64,000 nt of DNA from Pycnopodia helianthoides. Its lineage: Eukaryota > Echinodermata > Asteroidea > Forcipulatida > Asteriidae. How positions within the stretch are numbered: position 1 is the stretch's first letter; every line of letters begins with the position of its first letter. The notes beneath the pieces are model-generated. The model did no database searches and was not told the DNA's origin. It worked only from the letters and a program-made list of their open reading frames with translations. Location of the stretch: positions 3,109,501-3,173,500 of the forward strand of contig CM063260.1 in assembly GCA_032158295.1 (NCBI GenBank), in the 5' to 3' direction. This document shows, piece after piece, positions 55,035-64,000 of this stretch. The position numbers and the translations under genes are program-made.

Positions 55035-55215
55035 GCATTCAGACTCGGAGGAAGCTGTGAGGGATCAGAACCGGAACGTCAACACCATGGACTACAGAGT
55101 CAAGTACCTGGAGAAGGAGAATGGGGTGCTGCAAGATCGCATCGACACCCTGAGCAGACAGAGAGTGGCTATGGAGAAACTCATCAGGGAGTACAGGCTG
55201 GAGAAACAGAAAATG
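55035..55215 (+). CDS. Coiled-coil gene, exon 25
   Basis: It completes Met and encodes HSDSEEAVRDQNRNVNTMDY to EYRLEKQKM, phase 0 at the end. Acceptor CTTTAACTTCTAG, donor GTGAGT. It holds the last strong coil (VKYLEKENGVLQDRIDTL). Confidence 0.92.
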
Positions 55216-55360
55216 GTGAGTGGCAAGGAAGTAGTTTGAGGTTTGTGAAACTGGCTGTGGGTACTGCTATTGAAACTTTTTTGGTTTAATGGTGAGTGCC
55301 ACTATGAGAGTGTGTGTGAAGGGGGGGGGGGGGGGTGTATCACTCTATTTGTGTTTCCAG

Positions 55361-55387
55361 CTAGAAAAGTACAAGAAGAGTGAGTGA
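55361..55387 (+). CDS. Candidate alternative terminal exon (exon 25b)
   Basis: It follows acceptor GTGTTTCCAG. Joined to exon 25 in phase 0 it reads LEKYKKSE and stop at 55385-55387, with AATAAA at 55389-55394 directly after. It continues the basic helix of exon 25 (EKQKM-LEKYKK). A GTGAGT at 55380 would end it earlier but puts exon 26 out of frame. Confidence 0.45.
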   Translation, partial: LEKYKKSE

Positions 55388-56110
55388 AAATAAACGGGTT
55401 GTGAATGTTGAAACTATGTGACTCATCATTAGCGGCATAGCCCAGATTATTTCACTAGGAGTGGGAAGGGGGGCACAGGGGGAGCATTGTTTTCCAGTGG
55501 GGGTCCCAGGGGCCATGTTTTTCTTGTTTGTATCTGGATTTTTTCATGGGGGGCACCTGGGGGGCATGTGACCCCCATGCCCCTCGTGGCTAAGCCGCTG
55601 GAGTCACCATAGAGTAGAGATGGGAGAGATAGAAGATGGTGAGAGCGAGTGGTTGATGATTCTTTGGACACTTTCAGGAAGTGTTTCAGTTTGAAGTTTG
55701 TAGACTGGTTTCTGTTAAGATTAAAACCTAGTAAAGTTAAGGAAACAGCAAAAGGTAAGAGTGAAATTATTGTGTTTGCGACAAACTCGTGACAGTGAAG
55801 TGACAGTTGGATAGGTGGGTTGTTGGGAACTTGTAAAGTAAATATATCATAGTTTTTTTAGAATTAATAAATGTACAAGTCTGCCTAATTGTCTGTGTTT
55901 AATTTGCTGGTTAGTTTGGTTGTTACCTTGATAGCATGTTTCAAGCAGCCTGCAGTATGGAATGAACTTTTTTATAACACATCTTTAATAATGCTTTATA
56001 CATGCATGTTTATGTTTTATTATGTTGCTACTTTTTTTCCTTTTTGCTTTCATGTGGCACTTTCTGCACCCTTATTTTTAACCCATCTTTTGCTGCTTGG
56101 TCCTTGACTC
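55388..56110. other. Intron 25, middle part; nothing recognised
   Basis: A G run (about 55319-55335) precedes it. G-rich patches around 55470-55590 but no repeat family or exon. Confidence 0.4.
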
Positions 56111-56111
56111 T

Positions 56112-56171
56112 GTCTGGGTATCCGTCTGGGTGTCCGTCTGGGTGTCCGCCTGGGTGTTTGTCCTGGGTGTA
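56112..56171 (+). repeat. 12-bp minisatellite ending in the exon 26 acceptor
   Basis: Five units of the GTCTGGGTGTCC type at 56112, 56124, 56136, 56148 and 56160; the last reads GTCCTGGGTGTA and its A is the A of the acceptor AG. Confidence 0.9.
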
Positions 56172-56172
56172 G

Positions 56173-56294
56173 GAGATTGACAAGTCAATGCTAGTATCAC
56201 CAGCTGGGGGCTACATGCTGAACTCCCCCCTCAGTACGTTAAATTCTTCCCTACCTCGCACCACGCTCACTAGCGGGCTTGGCCAATCACAGAG
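56173..56294 (+). CDS. Coiled-coil gene, exon 26
   Basis: 40 codons plus two bases: EIDKSMLVSPAGGYMLNSP then LSTLNSSLPRTTLTSGLGQS. It begins the Ser/Thr-rich tail. Donor GTAAGC; acceptor GGGTGTAG lies in a G/T-rich minisatellite. Confidence 0.85.
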
Positions 56295-56301
56295 GTAAGC
56301 T

Positions 56302-56642
56302 TTAAAGGCCCTGTACACTATTGGTAAGATCGAAAAACACAATGTTCACAGATTCACACATAACTTACAGAATTTAAAGTAAGTAATGGTAGAAAGGGTT
56401 CCTTAAAATATTTCTGCCTAAAATGCTATCGTTTCTGAGAAACGAGTAAAACAATAGTAATTATCGCGCGCGATAATTTGAAAAAACAGAAAAAACATAA
56501 GATCTTTTTTCACTATTTTCTCGTGACCTCGATGACCAATTGAGCTCAAACTTTCACAGGTTTGTTTGTTCATGCATATGTTTACCACACAAAATGTGGA
56601 CACTGATTTTGAGCTGTTACCAAAAGTGTACAATACCTTTAA
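56302..56642 (-). mobile_element. TTAA-flanked TIR element, family B copy 3 (inverted)
   Basis: It starts TTAAAGGCCCTGTACACTAT and ends AAGTGTACAATACCTTTAA. It begins 7 bp after the last base of exon 26, immediately after its GTAAGC donor. Confidence 0.88.
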
Positions 56643-57565
56643 CACTTGTTTGTTTTTTTTGTTTTTGGTTTTTTTTTGCATTTTTAACAAGGTCCCTTTT
56701 TCCCTTTGTAATTGCTGCATGGTGTTCAAAAGTGATCGCAGAATTTGGGTCCATCAAAGATAACTTAAAATACTGCCCTCATGTGGTGATGTCACACACA
56801 TGCTTGTTCAAACTTGTTTTTATTGAATAAATTCTAACATAACCCACCCAAATAAATGGCATTTAATTGTCAGCCTTTGAAATGCAATCTTGTTGCCTAT
56901 GCACAGAACTGCTTGAAGAATGACAAACATTGCACGCATAATGCTCATAGTCAATACACTATAGTGCATGTTATCTTATTGCAGACTTGCTATTGTAATC
57001 TGATTTGTGATTGTTTTTGCCCTTGGAGATTGTTGTTAAATATCGACAGGAAAAATCTATAAAATCCTGTACCATATTTAGGTCAGCTATTGTACTCAAT
57101 CAAATTGTCCTCTTTATTCCAAGGTCAAATGTCAAGCTTGAGACTAAAGGGAAACGTTGCCTTTAGATTTGGTACTTTGGGCTATAAAAAGCATATTTTA
57201 GAAAAGATATTTTAAATGTAGAATATATACATAAACACTCCTTGAAATTGTGTGTTTTTTGTTTAATTTCATGACAGAATACAGACCGCTATTTTGTATA
57301 ACCAAATTTTTGACTCCACAAAAATGGCGGACCGTATGTTCCACTGGTTATATTTCCAGAGGCAAATTTATGTTTTTAAATCACTACTCACTAATTACAA
57401 AACACTGTAGGTGTTTTAAAGTACCTGAACAAACTATTGATAAAAGGATAAGGAGCAATTTCAAACAGCAACTTTTTGAGAGATTTGAAGGCGATGAGTC
57501 CCTTTAACGTTACTACTCCCCTGGTGTAAGGTTTCAGTGTTTTGTTTTGGGTTTTTGTCCGATAG
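56643..57565. other. Intron 26; nothing recognised
   Basis: AT-rich sequence without exon candidates or repeats of the families above. Confidence 0.45.
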
Positions 57566-57751
57566 CCCGAGTTACATATCAACCCTTGATACTCGCAGCA
57601 CTACTCATAACAACGGCTACTCATCAATGAGAGCGAGTCAGCAAGGGACGAGACACTCGGGATACGGTCAACACAGCAGCCCTTTGAACCGTCAGTCATT
57701 ACGAAGTCCTATCCTCAGTACTACTCAGAGCTCAGATAACGATACCGACTC
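57566..57751 (+). CDS. Coiled-coil gene, exon 27
   Basis: Encodes SPSYISTLDTRSTTHNNGYS to SSDNDTD plus two bases; polar, Ser-rich tail. Acceptor GTTTTTGTCCGATAG. GTGAGT at 57752 is a strong donor; if it is not used, TGA follows at once (57753-57755) and the protein ends ...DTDS. Confidence 0.88.
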
Positions 57752-57817
57752 GTGAGTCTCAGCGTCTCGAGATTATGCGGCGGTGAAATCTCAATAAACC
57801 ACAGGACTCTGATACCA

Positions 57818-58013
57818 GGGCCCAATGTCATAGAGCTGCTTAAGCAAAAAAATATTGCTTGACGATTGTCTGCTAAGCAGAAAGGAGCATGATACCAGTC
57901 ACAAGTTGTACATGTGATATGGTGGTTTGGCTGGTAACCTTTTTTTCTGGTAAGCATAATTTGGTCGTGCTTAGCTGCTTTTGGTGCTTAAGCGGCTCCA
58001 TGAAATTTGGCCC
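57818..58013 (+). mobile_element. TIR element, family E copy 3
   Basis: It starts GGGCCCAATGTCATAGAGCT and ends GGCTCCATGAAATTTGGCCC, matching 51170-51362 throughout. Confidence 0.85.
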
Positions 58014-58069
58014 AGCTGTGCGAACCATGTTGCTTCTGTGAGTGTTGTTGTAAGCACAAGATTAGATCA

Positions 58070-58297
58070 GGGCCCAATTTCAGGGCTCTGCTTTACTGCA
58101 GAGTTCTTCGCTTTGCGGTCACCATTCTCCGCTCACTGAGCAAGTGCAGAATTTCTGCGCTAGCTGTGTAAGGAAGAATGCCTAGTAAGATTGAGTACGC
58201 ACGCGCATGAGCAAAAAATTCTCTGCTAACCTTTGAAATACGCTTGACGTAAGCGCCAATTCTTTGCTTACGGTAAACAGAGCCATGAAAATGGGCC
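58070..58297 (-). mobile_element. TIR element, family F copy 2 (inverted)
   Basis: Its right end, ACAGAGCCATGAAAATGGGCC, is the inverse of the family F left end at 5106. It lies 56 bp from a family E element with related termini. Confidence 0.8.
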
Positions 58298-60957
58298 GTG
58301 GTCCTTCGACAGAGAATTTTCCCCGATACTCAAATCTGCCGAGTCTTGACTCACCATGAGGGATAGACTTGAAGCATACGATGTCCTGGGACTAGGGCAT
58401 CTTCGCTAATTTCAAAAAAGAATGGAGGTCATAGGTCATTAGTAGCATGCTGCACCTACACAGCTCTGCCTCTCCATTGTTTTACTTCCAAGATGGCAGC
58501 TTGGAGGACGTCACGGCGTAAGTTTTGTTATTTTGAAATAGTTTGTTTCTTTAACCATTGCTCTATGCTTTAACTGACTTCAAAAATGGATGTACATGGA
58601 CGGATATACACTGGATGTTGCACAGAGAATGCAACCTAAGACGTGGTCTGTTTCCAAGATCTTATATTAAACTTACACCTTGAGAAATAAGGGTCCACAA
58701 CAATCCCAAAAAAGTACTGTTAGAAAGACTCTACAATGTGGATTCCATACTTTATTGGCCTTATTATAGAATATTGAAGAATTGTGTGATCAGGTTTTAA
58801 AATGAGATGCATTATTTGCAATAATAAGAGTCTAATTTTGATACGATACATTTTTTACTTCGGTTGGATAATCTCTAGTTGTAGAAATACTGTTCTTGAT
58901 AATTAAATATGTCTGCATTCTTTGATAATATATATTCTGTGAAAGTAAGTTAAGTGCCTATTTTTTTCAATTAATACTCCCCTCATCTGCAAAACAGATT
59001 GGTTGGTCAGACCTATATGTTCACCTTAAAAGAGGTTAGGCCAAGTTAATTATACAAAGAACACATCAATAGGCCATGCATGAGCGCCATCTTAATGAAA
59101 TACCACAATGCATCTTCGGAAACCGAGTACAAAAAAATGTATTAAGCTGCCAAGATGGACGCCATGCTGTAATTTACATGTAACTATGCCAGGTTCTTTT
59201 ACTTGTATACCGCATTGCTTCAAAATCAGCGCGCCATGTTGGTTGCCAGTGCTGCTTGGACTCAGATTTCACCCAGAATCCTTTGCGTGCCGATTATGCG
59301 CATAGGGACTATTAGGCCTAATCCTTAAGAATGTTAGGGAGAAGTGGCATCAAGTCAGATACTTAGTAAAAGGATTGTTTGTGAAATTAACAGTTGCAAG
59401 ACAGTTAACTATTTTGTATTAATTATATATTTTTAATGTTTTTCCCTTTTTGTGTAACTGTTTTATCAGCCCTAATAACTCGCACTCAGGATAAACTATA
59501 TGTATTTAAAAATGATAAAAATATGAAAAACTATTGTGCCTTCTCTTAAAACCAAGTGGTTTGATTTGCTTCTAAAAGATGCCCCCACGTGGCCTTCTCC
59601 CTCAACACTTTGTTGCATCCAATTCAAATTATTAACAATCTCGCACAAGAGAGACTGTGAAAGAATATTTATTACTATAGCAGAGCTGCCAACTCTCCCC
59701 GATTCTGCAGAAAGTTCCCTGAAAGTAAACCAACATGTCATGTTTTGATGAACAAATTTGGAAAATCTCCCTGATAATGGAATCTTTTTTTTCTGTTATG
59801 TTGAATGTGATTTTAAATATCTCCCTGATTGTTGTACAAAATCTCCCTGATTGCTAGGTGCAAATGTTGGCAGCCCTGCTATATGTATCACATCTGTGAT
59901 AGTTTTTGCCAAAATATGACAGTTGTGTGGTTTCAAACATGTGTAACACTTAACTATTTTTAAATACTTTGTCCTGACATACAATAATGATTAGTAACAG
60001 GGGATTCTAAGGTTAAGAAAATGTTGTGCTTCTTGTACACGTGTGTTGATGTTTGTCAATCAGTAGCAAGTTAGTGCAAGGACCAATGGTTAACTAGTGG
60101 TTGTTTAGTGGCGAACGAGGCATGCGCACTGAAGTTGAAGTGCGAACGACTCTAGTCATGTCATGTCACGTCAACACGACCATAAAATGTCGGATCAAGG
60201 TATGTTGTAATTTTTCTGATAACTGGTCCTCTCTGCACTGTGCTATGAAAACAGCTATTGATAACCAGTGATTGAACATGCTCGGTAGGCTGGTTCCAAC
60301 CATCGTCGACTAGACAGAGTTGGGCTGACTTAGTTGAACTATGGGCAATGATAGTTCCTGCGCCAACATGGCCTAAGCTAAAGTGTGCTATTTTCAGATG
60401 GATGTTATTAAAACCCCTTGCATATGATGTCACAATACAAGCTCAAACAGCGCCCTCACTCGGGTCAAGGGAAGACCTATCATTGGCTGAGAGTTTGTGA
60501 GCACAACATTTCTGTCGTTTGACCTCAGTGATGGCGTCCTATGCAAGGGATCTATTGATTGATGTTTTGGTCAACATTAAGGACTCAAGACCAAAGGAAC
60601 TTTTTACATTTTTTGTCTAAAATGTAGGGCTCTTAAAGCCAAGAGTAGAGTAAAGTTTGATTTCCTGCTGAGATTTTCGTGTCAAACCAGAGGCTGTTTT
60701 TCAATTTTTTTTTATCCAGATTAATTGATGTTTTAAATCTTCAATTGTTGAACTTGAATCATTCCTCGATATATTGTTTGCCTTTTTACTTATACTGTGA
60801 TTTTTGATTTGTGTGATATTTGCCTTTTTATGTATTTATTGTCAATCGTTAGATTCGGTAGACAGGCGTCAATCATGGAAAATCGATAGTAACTTATTTA
60901 TGCCAAAGTTATAGAAGAGATTTTTGTAGATATGTAGTTCTTTTCTTAACCCTTCAG
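58298..60957. other. Intron 27; nothing recognised
   Basis: 2.7 kb of unique AT-rich sequence. Short open frames (59108, 59536) have no domain features. Confidence 0.4.
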
Positions 60958-61036
60958 AGACTATCACAGCAGATACAAACAGCTGCAGGATTTGAGCCAC
61001 GTCCAACCAAAAGGACAAACCGCGGTCATGTACTGA
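60958..61036 (+). CDS. Coiled-coil gene, exon 28 (stop codon)
   Basis: Acceptor TTTTCTTAACCCTTCAG. Joined to exon 27 it gives SDYHSRYKQLQDLSHV then QPKGQTAVMY and TGA at 61034-61036. The phase match and conserved-looking basic helical motif support it as the true end of the protein. ATTAAA at 61906-61911 is a possible poly(A) signal, giving a ~0.87-kb 3' UTR. Confidence 0.8.
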
Positions 61037-61077
61037 ATTAATGAACCCCCAGGTAAAGCTACTTATCTTATCTGAAG

Positions 61078-61702
61078 TGGAACATTACAGAATTGGTGAG
61101 AAAAAACTTGTAAAATATACTTTTTTATCACAGATTTACATAAAACTACACGGTTAATGATGATGATAGTAGAAATCATCCCTTTAAAATATTTCTCTCT
61201 GAAATGCATATTTGATGAGAAATGAATAAACTAATTTTACGATTGGAGTTTATCGCTCAGTGAGCGTTTTATTTATTTGTTGAATCTACATGAATTCAGC
61301 AAATGTGTAATCGGTTTTCACTGTTTTCTCATGACCAGATGACGATCGATCTCAAACTTCTACAGGTTTGTCAGTTTAATGTATATGGTGGATTACATAA
61401 AGTGCTTACACTGCTTACACTTATTTCCTAGGTCAAGTTGACTAAAAAGCATCAGTAGAGCCTACTGCAGCATTCTAGAGCCTAAAATGAGAACTTTCAA
61501 ATTGGCAAAAATTTGATAAAAATGCTGGACTTACCCCTTGTGATTTTTTCAGATTTTGGCTTATTTTTCAATTACCAAAATTTGATAAAAATGCTGACTT
61601 ACCCCTTGTAATTTTTTCAGATTTTGGCATATTTGGCACATAAAGTGCTTACACTGCCAGCAACTATTTTGTTAGCAAAACCAATTCTGTAATGTTCCTT
61701 TA
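61078..61702 (+). mobile_element. Family A TIR element, interrupted by a satellite insert
   Basis: It starts GGAACATTACAGAATTGGT and ends TAATGTTCCTTTAG. Bases 61414-61637 are an insertion absent from 6206-6601. It lies in the likely 3' UTR of the coiled-coil gene. Confidence 0.88.
61414..61637 (+). mobile_element. Insert of satellite leader plus about 1.7 monomers
   Basis: 224 bp flanked by the exact 19-bp direct repeat ACATAAAGTGCTTACACTG (61395-61413 and 61638-61656). From 61420 it matches 62159 onward: a leader (TTATTTCCTAGGTCAAGTTG...) followed by 69-bp monomers. Confidence 0.85.
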
Positions 61703-62158
61703 GGGCAAACCATGCAAGGGAAAGATTGTGCTGAATTTTGTATTGAGTAATTTATCAGAACTTCTTAAATTTCATAGCTAGCAGTTTGTATTTTTGTATG
61801 TTTTATAATATAGCCTTATTTATTTTGTACATAGATTTTGTAAGCTGTGGATGATTTTGTTGTTATTACATTGTAACAGGATATGCTGTTAGTTTGTTCT
61901 TCATCATTAAAAATTCTTGAGAGAAAGATTAATGTTTCATTTCAGAAGTTGCCTACAGTTGTTTTTATCCCCAATCGCTGTCGAAATGGAAAGGGTTAGT
62001 GTAAGGATTGTTGTGTATTGTATGGGATTGGGGGTTAGGGTTGGGCTAGAGTAGGGGTTAAGGTTGGTGTTGCTCGCCAAACCATACCCCCAAATGTAAC
62101 CCTAGCCCTAACTGAATATTCGTTCAATATTTTTTACAGAGTGAAAATTGGTCGAAAC
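61703..62158. other. 3' UTR remainder and satellite flank; degenerate TTAGGG-like stretch
   Basis: It contains the ATTAAA at 61906. At 62030-62115 there are G/T-rich GGGTTAGGGTTGGG and, further on, AACCCTAGCCCTAAC, an inverted pair of telomere-like words too short and irregular to be a telomere. Confidence 0.45.
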
Positions 62159-64000
62159 CTTATTTCCTAGGTCAAGTTGACTAAAAAGGCATCAGTAGAG
62201 CCTACTGCAGCATTCTAGAGCCTAAAATGAGAACTTTAAAATTGGCAAAAATTTGATAAAAATGCTGGACTTACCCCTTGTGATTTTTTCAGATTTTGGC
62301 ATACTTTTCAACTATCTAAAATTTGATAAAAAATGCTGGACTTACCCCTTGTGATTTTTTCAGATTTTGGCATATTTTTCAATTATCAAAATTTGATAAA
62401 AATGCTGGACTTACCCCTTGTAATTTTTTCAGATTTTGGCATATTTTTCAACTATCAAAATTTGATAAAAATGCTGGACTTACCCCTTGTGATTTTTTCA
62501 GATTTTGGCATACTTTTCAACTATCTAAAATTTGATAAAAAATGCTGGACTTACCCCTTGTCATTTTTTCAGATTTTGGCTTATTTTTCAATTACCAAAA
62601 TTTGATAAAAATGCTGGACTTTCCCCTTGTGATTTTTTTCAGATTTTGGCATATTTTTCAATTATCAAAATTTGATAAAAATGCTGGACTTACCCCTTGT
62701 CATTTTTTCAGATTTTGGCTTATTTTTCAATTATCAAAATTTGATAAAAACTGCTGGACTTACCCCTTGTCATTTTTTCAGATTGTGGCTTATTTTTCAA
62801 TTACCAAAATTTGATAAAGTGCTGGACTTACCCCTTGTAATTTTTTCAGATTTTGGCATATTTTTCAATTATCAAAATTTGATAAAAATGCTGGACTTAC
62901 CCCTTGTGATTTTTTCAGATTTTGGCTTATTTTTCAACTATCTAAAATTTGATAAAAAATGCTGGACTTACCCCTTGTAATTTTTTCAGATTTTGGCATA
63001 TTTTTCAACTTTCAAAATTTGATAAAAATGCTGGACTTACCCCTTGTGATTTTTTCAGATTTTGGCATATTTTTCAATTACCAAAATTTGATAAAAATGC
63101 TGGACTTACCCCTTGTCATTTTTTCAGATTTTGGCTTATTTTTCAATTATCAAAATTTGATAAAAACTGCTGGACTTACCCCTTGTCATTTTTTCAGATT
63201 TTGGCATATTTTTCAATTATCAAAATTTGATAAAAATGCTGGACTTACCCCTTGTCATTTTTTCAGATTTTGGCATATTTTTCAACTTTCAAAATTTGAT
63301 AAAAATGCTGGACTTACCCCTTGTGATTTTTTCAGATTTTGGCATATTTTTCAATTATCAAAATTTGATAAAAATGCTGGACTTACCCCTTGTCATTTTT
63401 TCAGATTTTGGCTTATTTTTCAATTACCAAAATTTGATAAAAAATGCTGGACTTACCCTTGTCATTTTTTCAGATTTTGGCATATTTTTCAACTTTCAAA
63501 ATTTGATAAAAATGCTGGACTTACCCCTTGTGATTTTTTCAGATTTTGGCATATTTTTCAATTATCAAAATTTGATAAAAATGCTGGACTTACCCCTTGT
63601 CATTTTTTTCAGATTTTGGCTTATTTTTCAATTACCAAAATTTGATAAAAAATGCTGGACTTACCCCTTGTGATATTTTTCAGATTTTGGCTTATTTTTC
63701 AACTATCAAAATTTGATAAAAATGCTGGACTTACCCCTTGTCATTTTTTTCAGATTTTGGCATATTTTTCAACTTTCAAAATTTGATAAAAATGCTGGAC
63801 TTACCCCTTGTGATTTTTTCAGATTTTGGCATATTTTTCAATTATCAAAATTTGATAAAAATGCTGGACTTACCCCTTGTCATTTTTTCAGATTTTGGCT
63901 TATTTTTCAATTACCAAAATTTGATAAAAATGCTGGACTTACCCCTTGTCATTTTTTCAGATTTTGGCATATTTTTCAATTATCAAAATTTGATAAAAAA
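62159..64000 (+). repeat. 69-bp satellite array, about 25 monomers, open at the window edge
   Basis: A leader (62159-62250) precedes head-to-tail monomers of 69 bp (AAAATTTGATAAAAATGCTG, GACTTACCCCTTGT, ATTTTTTCAGATTTTGGC, then a TTTTTCAA tail). Monomers vary at GTGATT/GTCATT/GTAATT, GGCATA/GGCTTA and the last four bases. Because 69 is divisible by 3, all frames stay open over many copies and give spurious ORFs. The array runs to the last base. Confidence 0.95.

Larger units (their letters stand above)
8192..61036 (+). other. Gene: long coiled-coil protein, 28 coding exons, about 1273 aa
   Basis: I joined 28 exons with GT-AG boundaries; their lengths sum to 3822 bases (1273 codons plus stop) and every junction phase is compatible. 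After a short N-terminal segment the protein is almost wholly heptad-rich E/K/Q/L coiled coil to about residue 1140. A Ser/Thr/Asn-rich tail follows and ends with HSRYKQLQDLSH and TAVMY. There is no signal peptide, membrane segment or enzymatic motif, so a cytoskeletal, centrosomal or ciliary scaffold role is the natural inference. The N-terminal layout (a LWHLLMHTEEDL segment, then EGLVELTEGTPSEAIAYLL) reminds me of vertebrate CCDC30, but I cannot verify this, so no symbol is given. Most introns are 0.1-4 kb; the largest (about 7-11 kb) carry transposons. Splice-site duplications, alternative ends and a cassette exon are listed separately. Confidence 0.85.

Noticed and set aside
62030..62115. 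Interstitial telomere
   Set aside because: Only two or three irregular TTAGGG-like words occur on each strand; real telomeric tracts are regular and longer.
62323..63673. Long open frames (up to 228 codons) with 23-residue repeats in the satellite
   Set aside because: They arise because the 69-bp unit is a multiple of three; three different frames are open at once and there is no codon or domain evidence.

Overview
The window is eukaryotic nuclear DNA, AT-rich and intron-rich, with GT-AG exon structures, tRNA-derived SINEs, many short inverted-repeat elements and an intact Ngaro-type retrotransposon that carries an SGNH hydrolase. This mix, together with a C-type lectin/PAN secreted protein, points to a marine invertebrate deuterostome, most likely an echinoderm (a sea star is plausible). 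The organism call is inference; no diagnostic marker gene is present.

Region by region: 1-3 kb holds a single-exon secreted C-type lectin with a C-terminal PAN/apple-like domain, flanked by decayed echoes of its own signal-peptide region. 3-7.6 kb is non-coding, with several TIR elements and a 272-bp inverted repeat (4164-4435 / 7355-7626) that reads as perfect. From 8192 to 61036 one gene runs on the + strand. I rebuilt 28 coding exons (all phases close; 1273 aa) for a long coiled-coil protein. Two exons are absent from simple ORF scanning: 21906-22016 and the last exon 60958-61036. The gene also has a candidate alternative first exon (43732-45609, 626 aa of acidic repeats), a candidate alternative last exon (55361-55387, stop followed directly by AATAAA) and a cassette exon that breaks frame (24281-24320).

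The intron between exons 14 and 15 holds a young, apparently complete Ngaro element (35538-42253) with the layout A1 - gag / RT-RNase H / tyrosine recombinase / SGNH hydrolase - B1 - A2 - B2. Both pairs of split direct repeats appear identical. At least seven families of short TIR elements (labelled A-G here) are scattered through the introns, four of them with TTAAAGG ends. The right edge (62159-64000 and beyond) is a 69-bp satellite whose monomers begin to show a three-monomer higher order. A short copy of its leader and monomers sits inside a TIR element at 61414-61637.

The most unusual pattern is in the coiled-coil gene itself: short tandem duplications repeatedly include a splice site plus adjoining exon bases (exon 10 acceptor x3, exon 10 donor x4, exon 12 donor x4, exon 18 acceptor x3), and the exon 26 acceptor lies at the end of a 12-bp minisatellite. 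Every decoy site I translated leads quickly to an in-frame stop. No CRISPR array, operon or prokaryotic feature is present.
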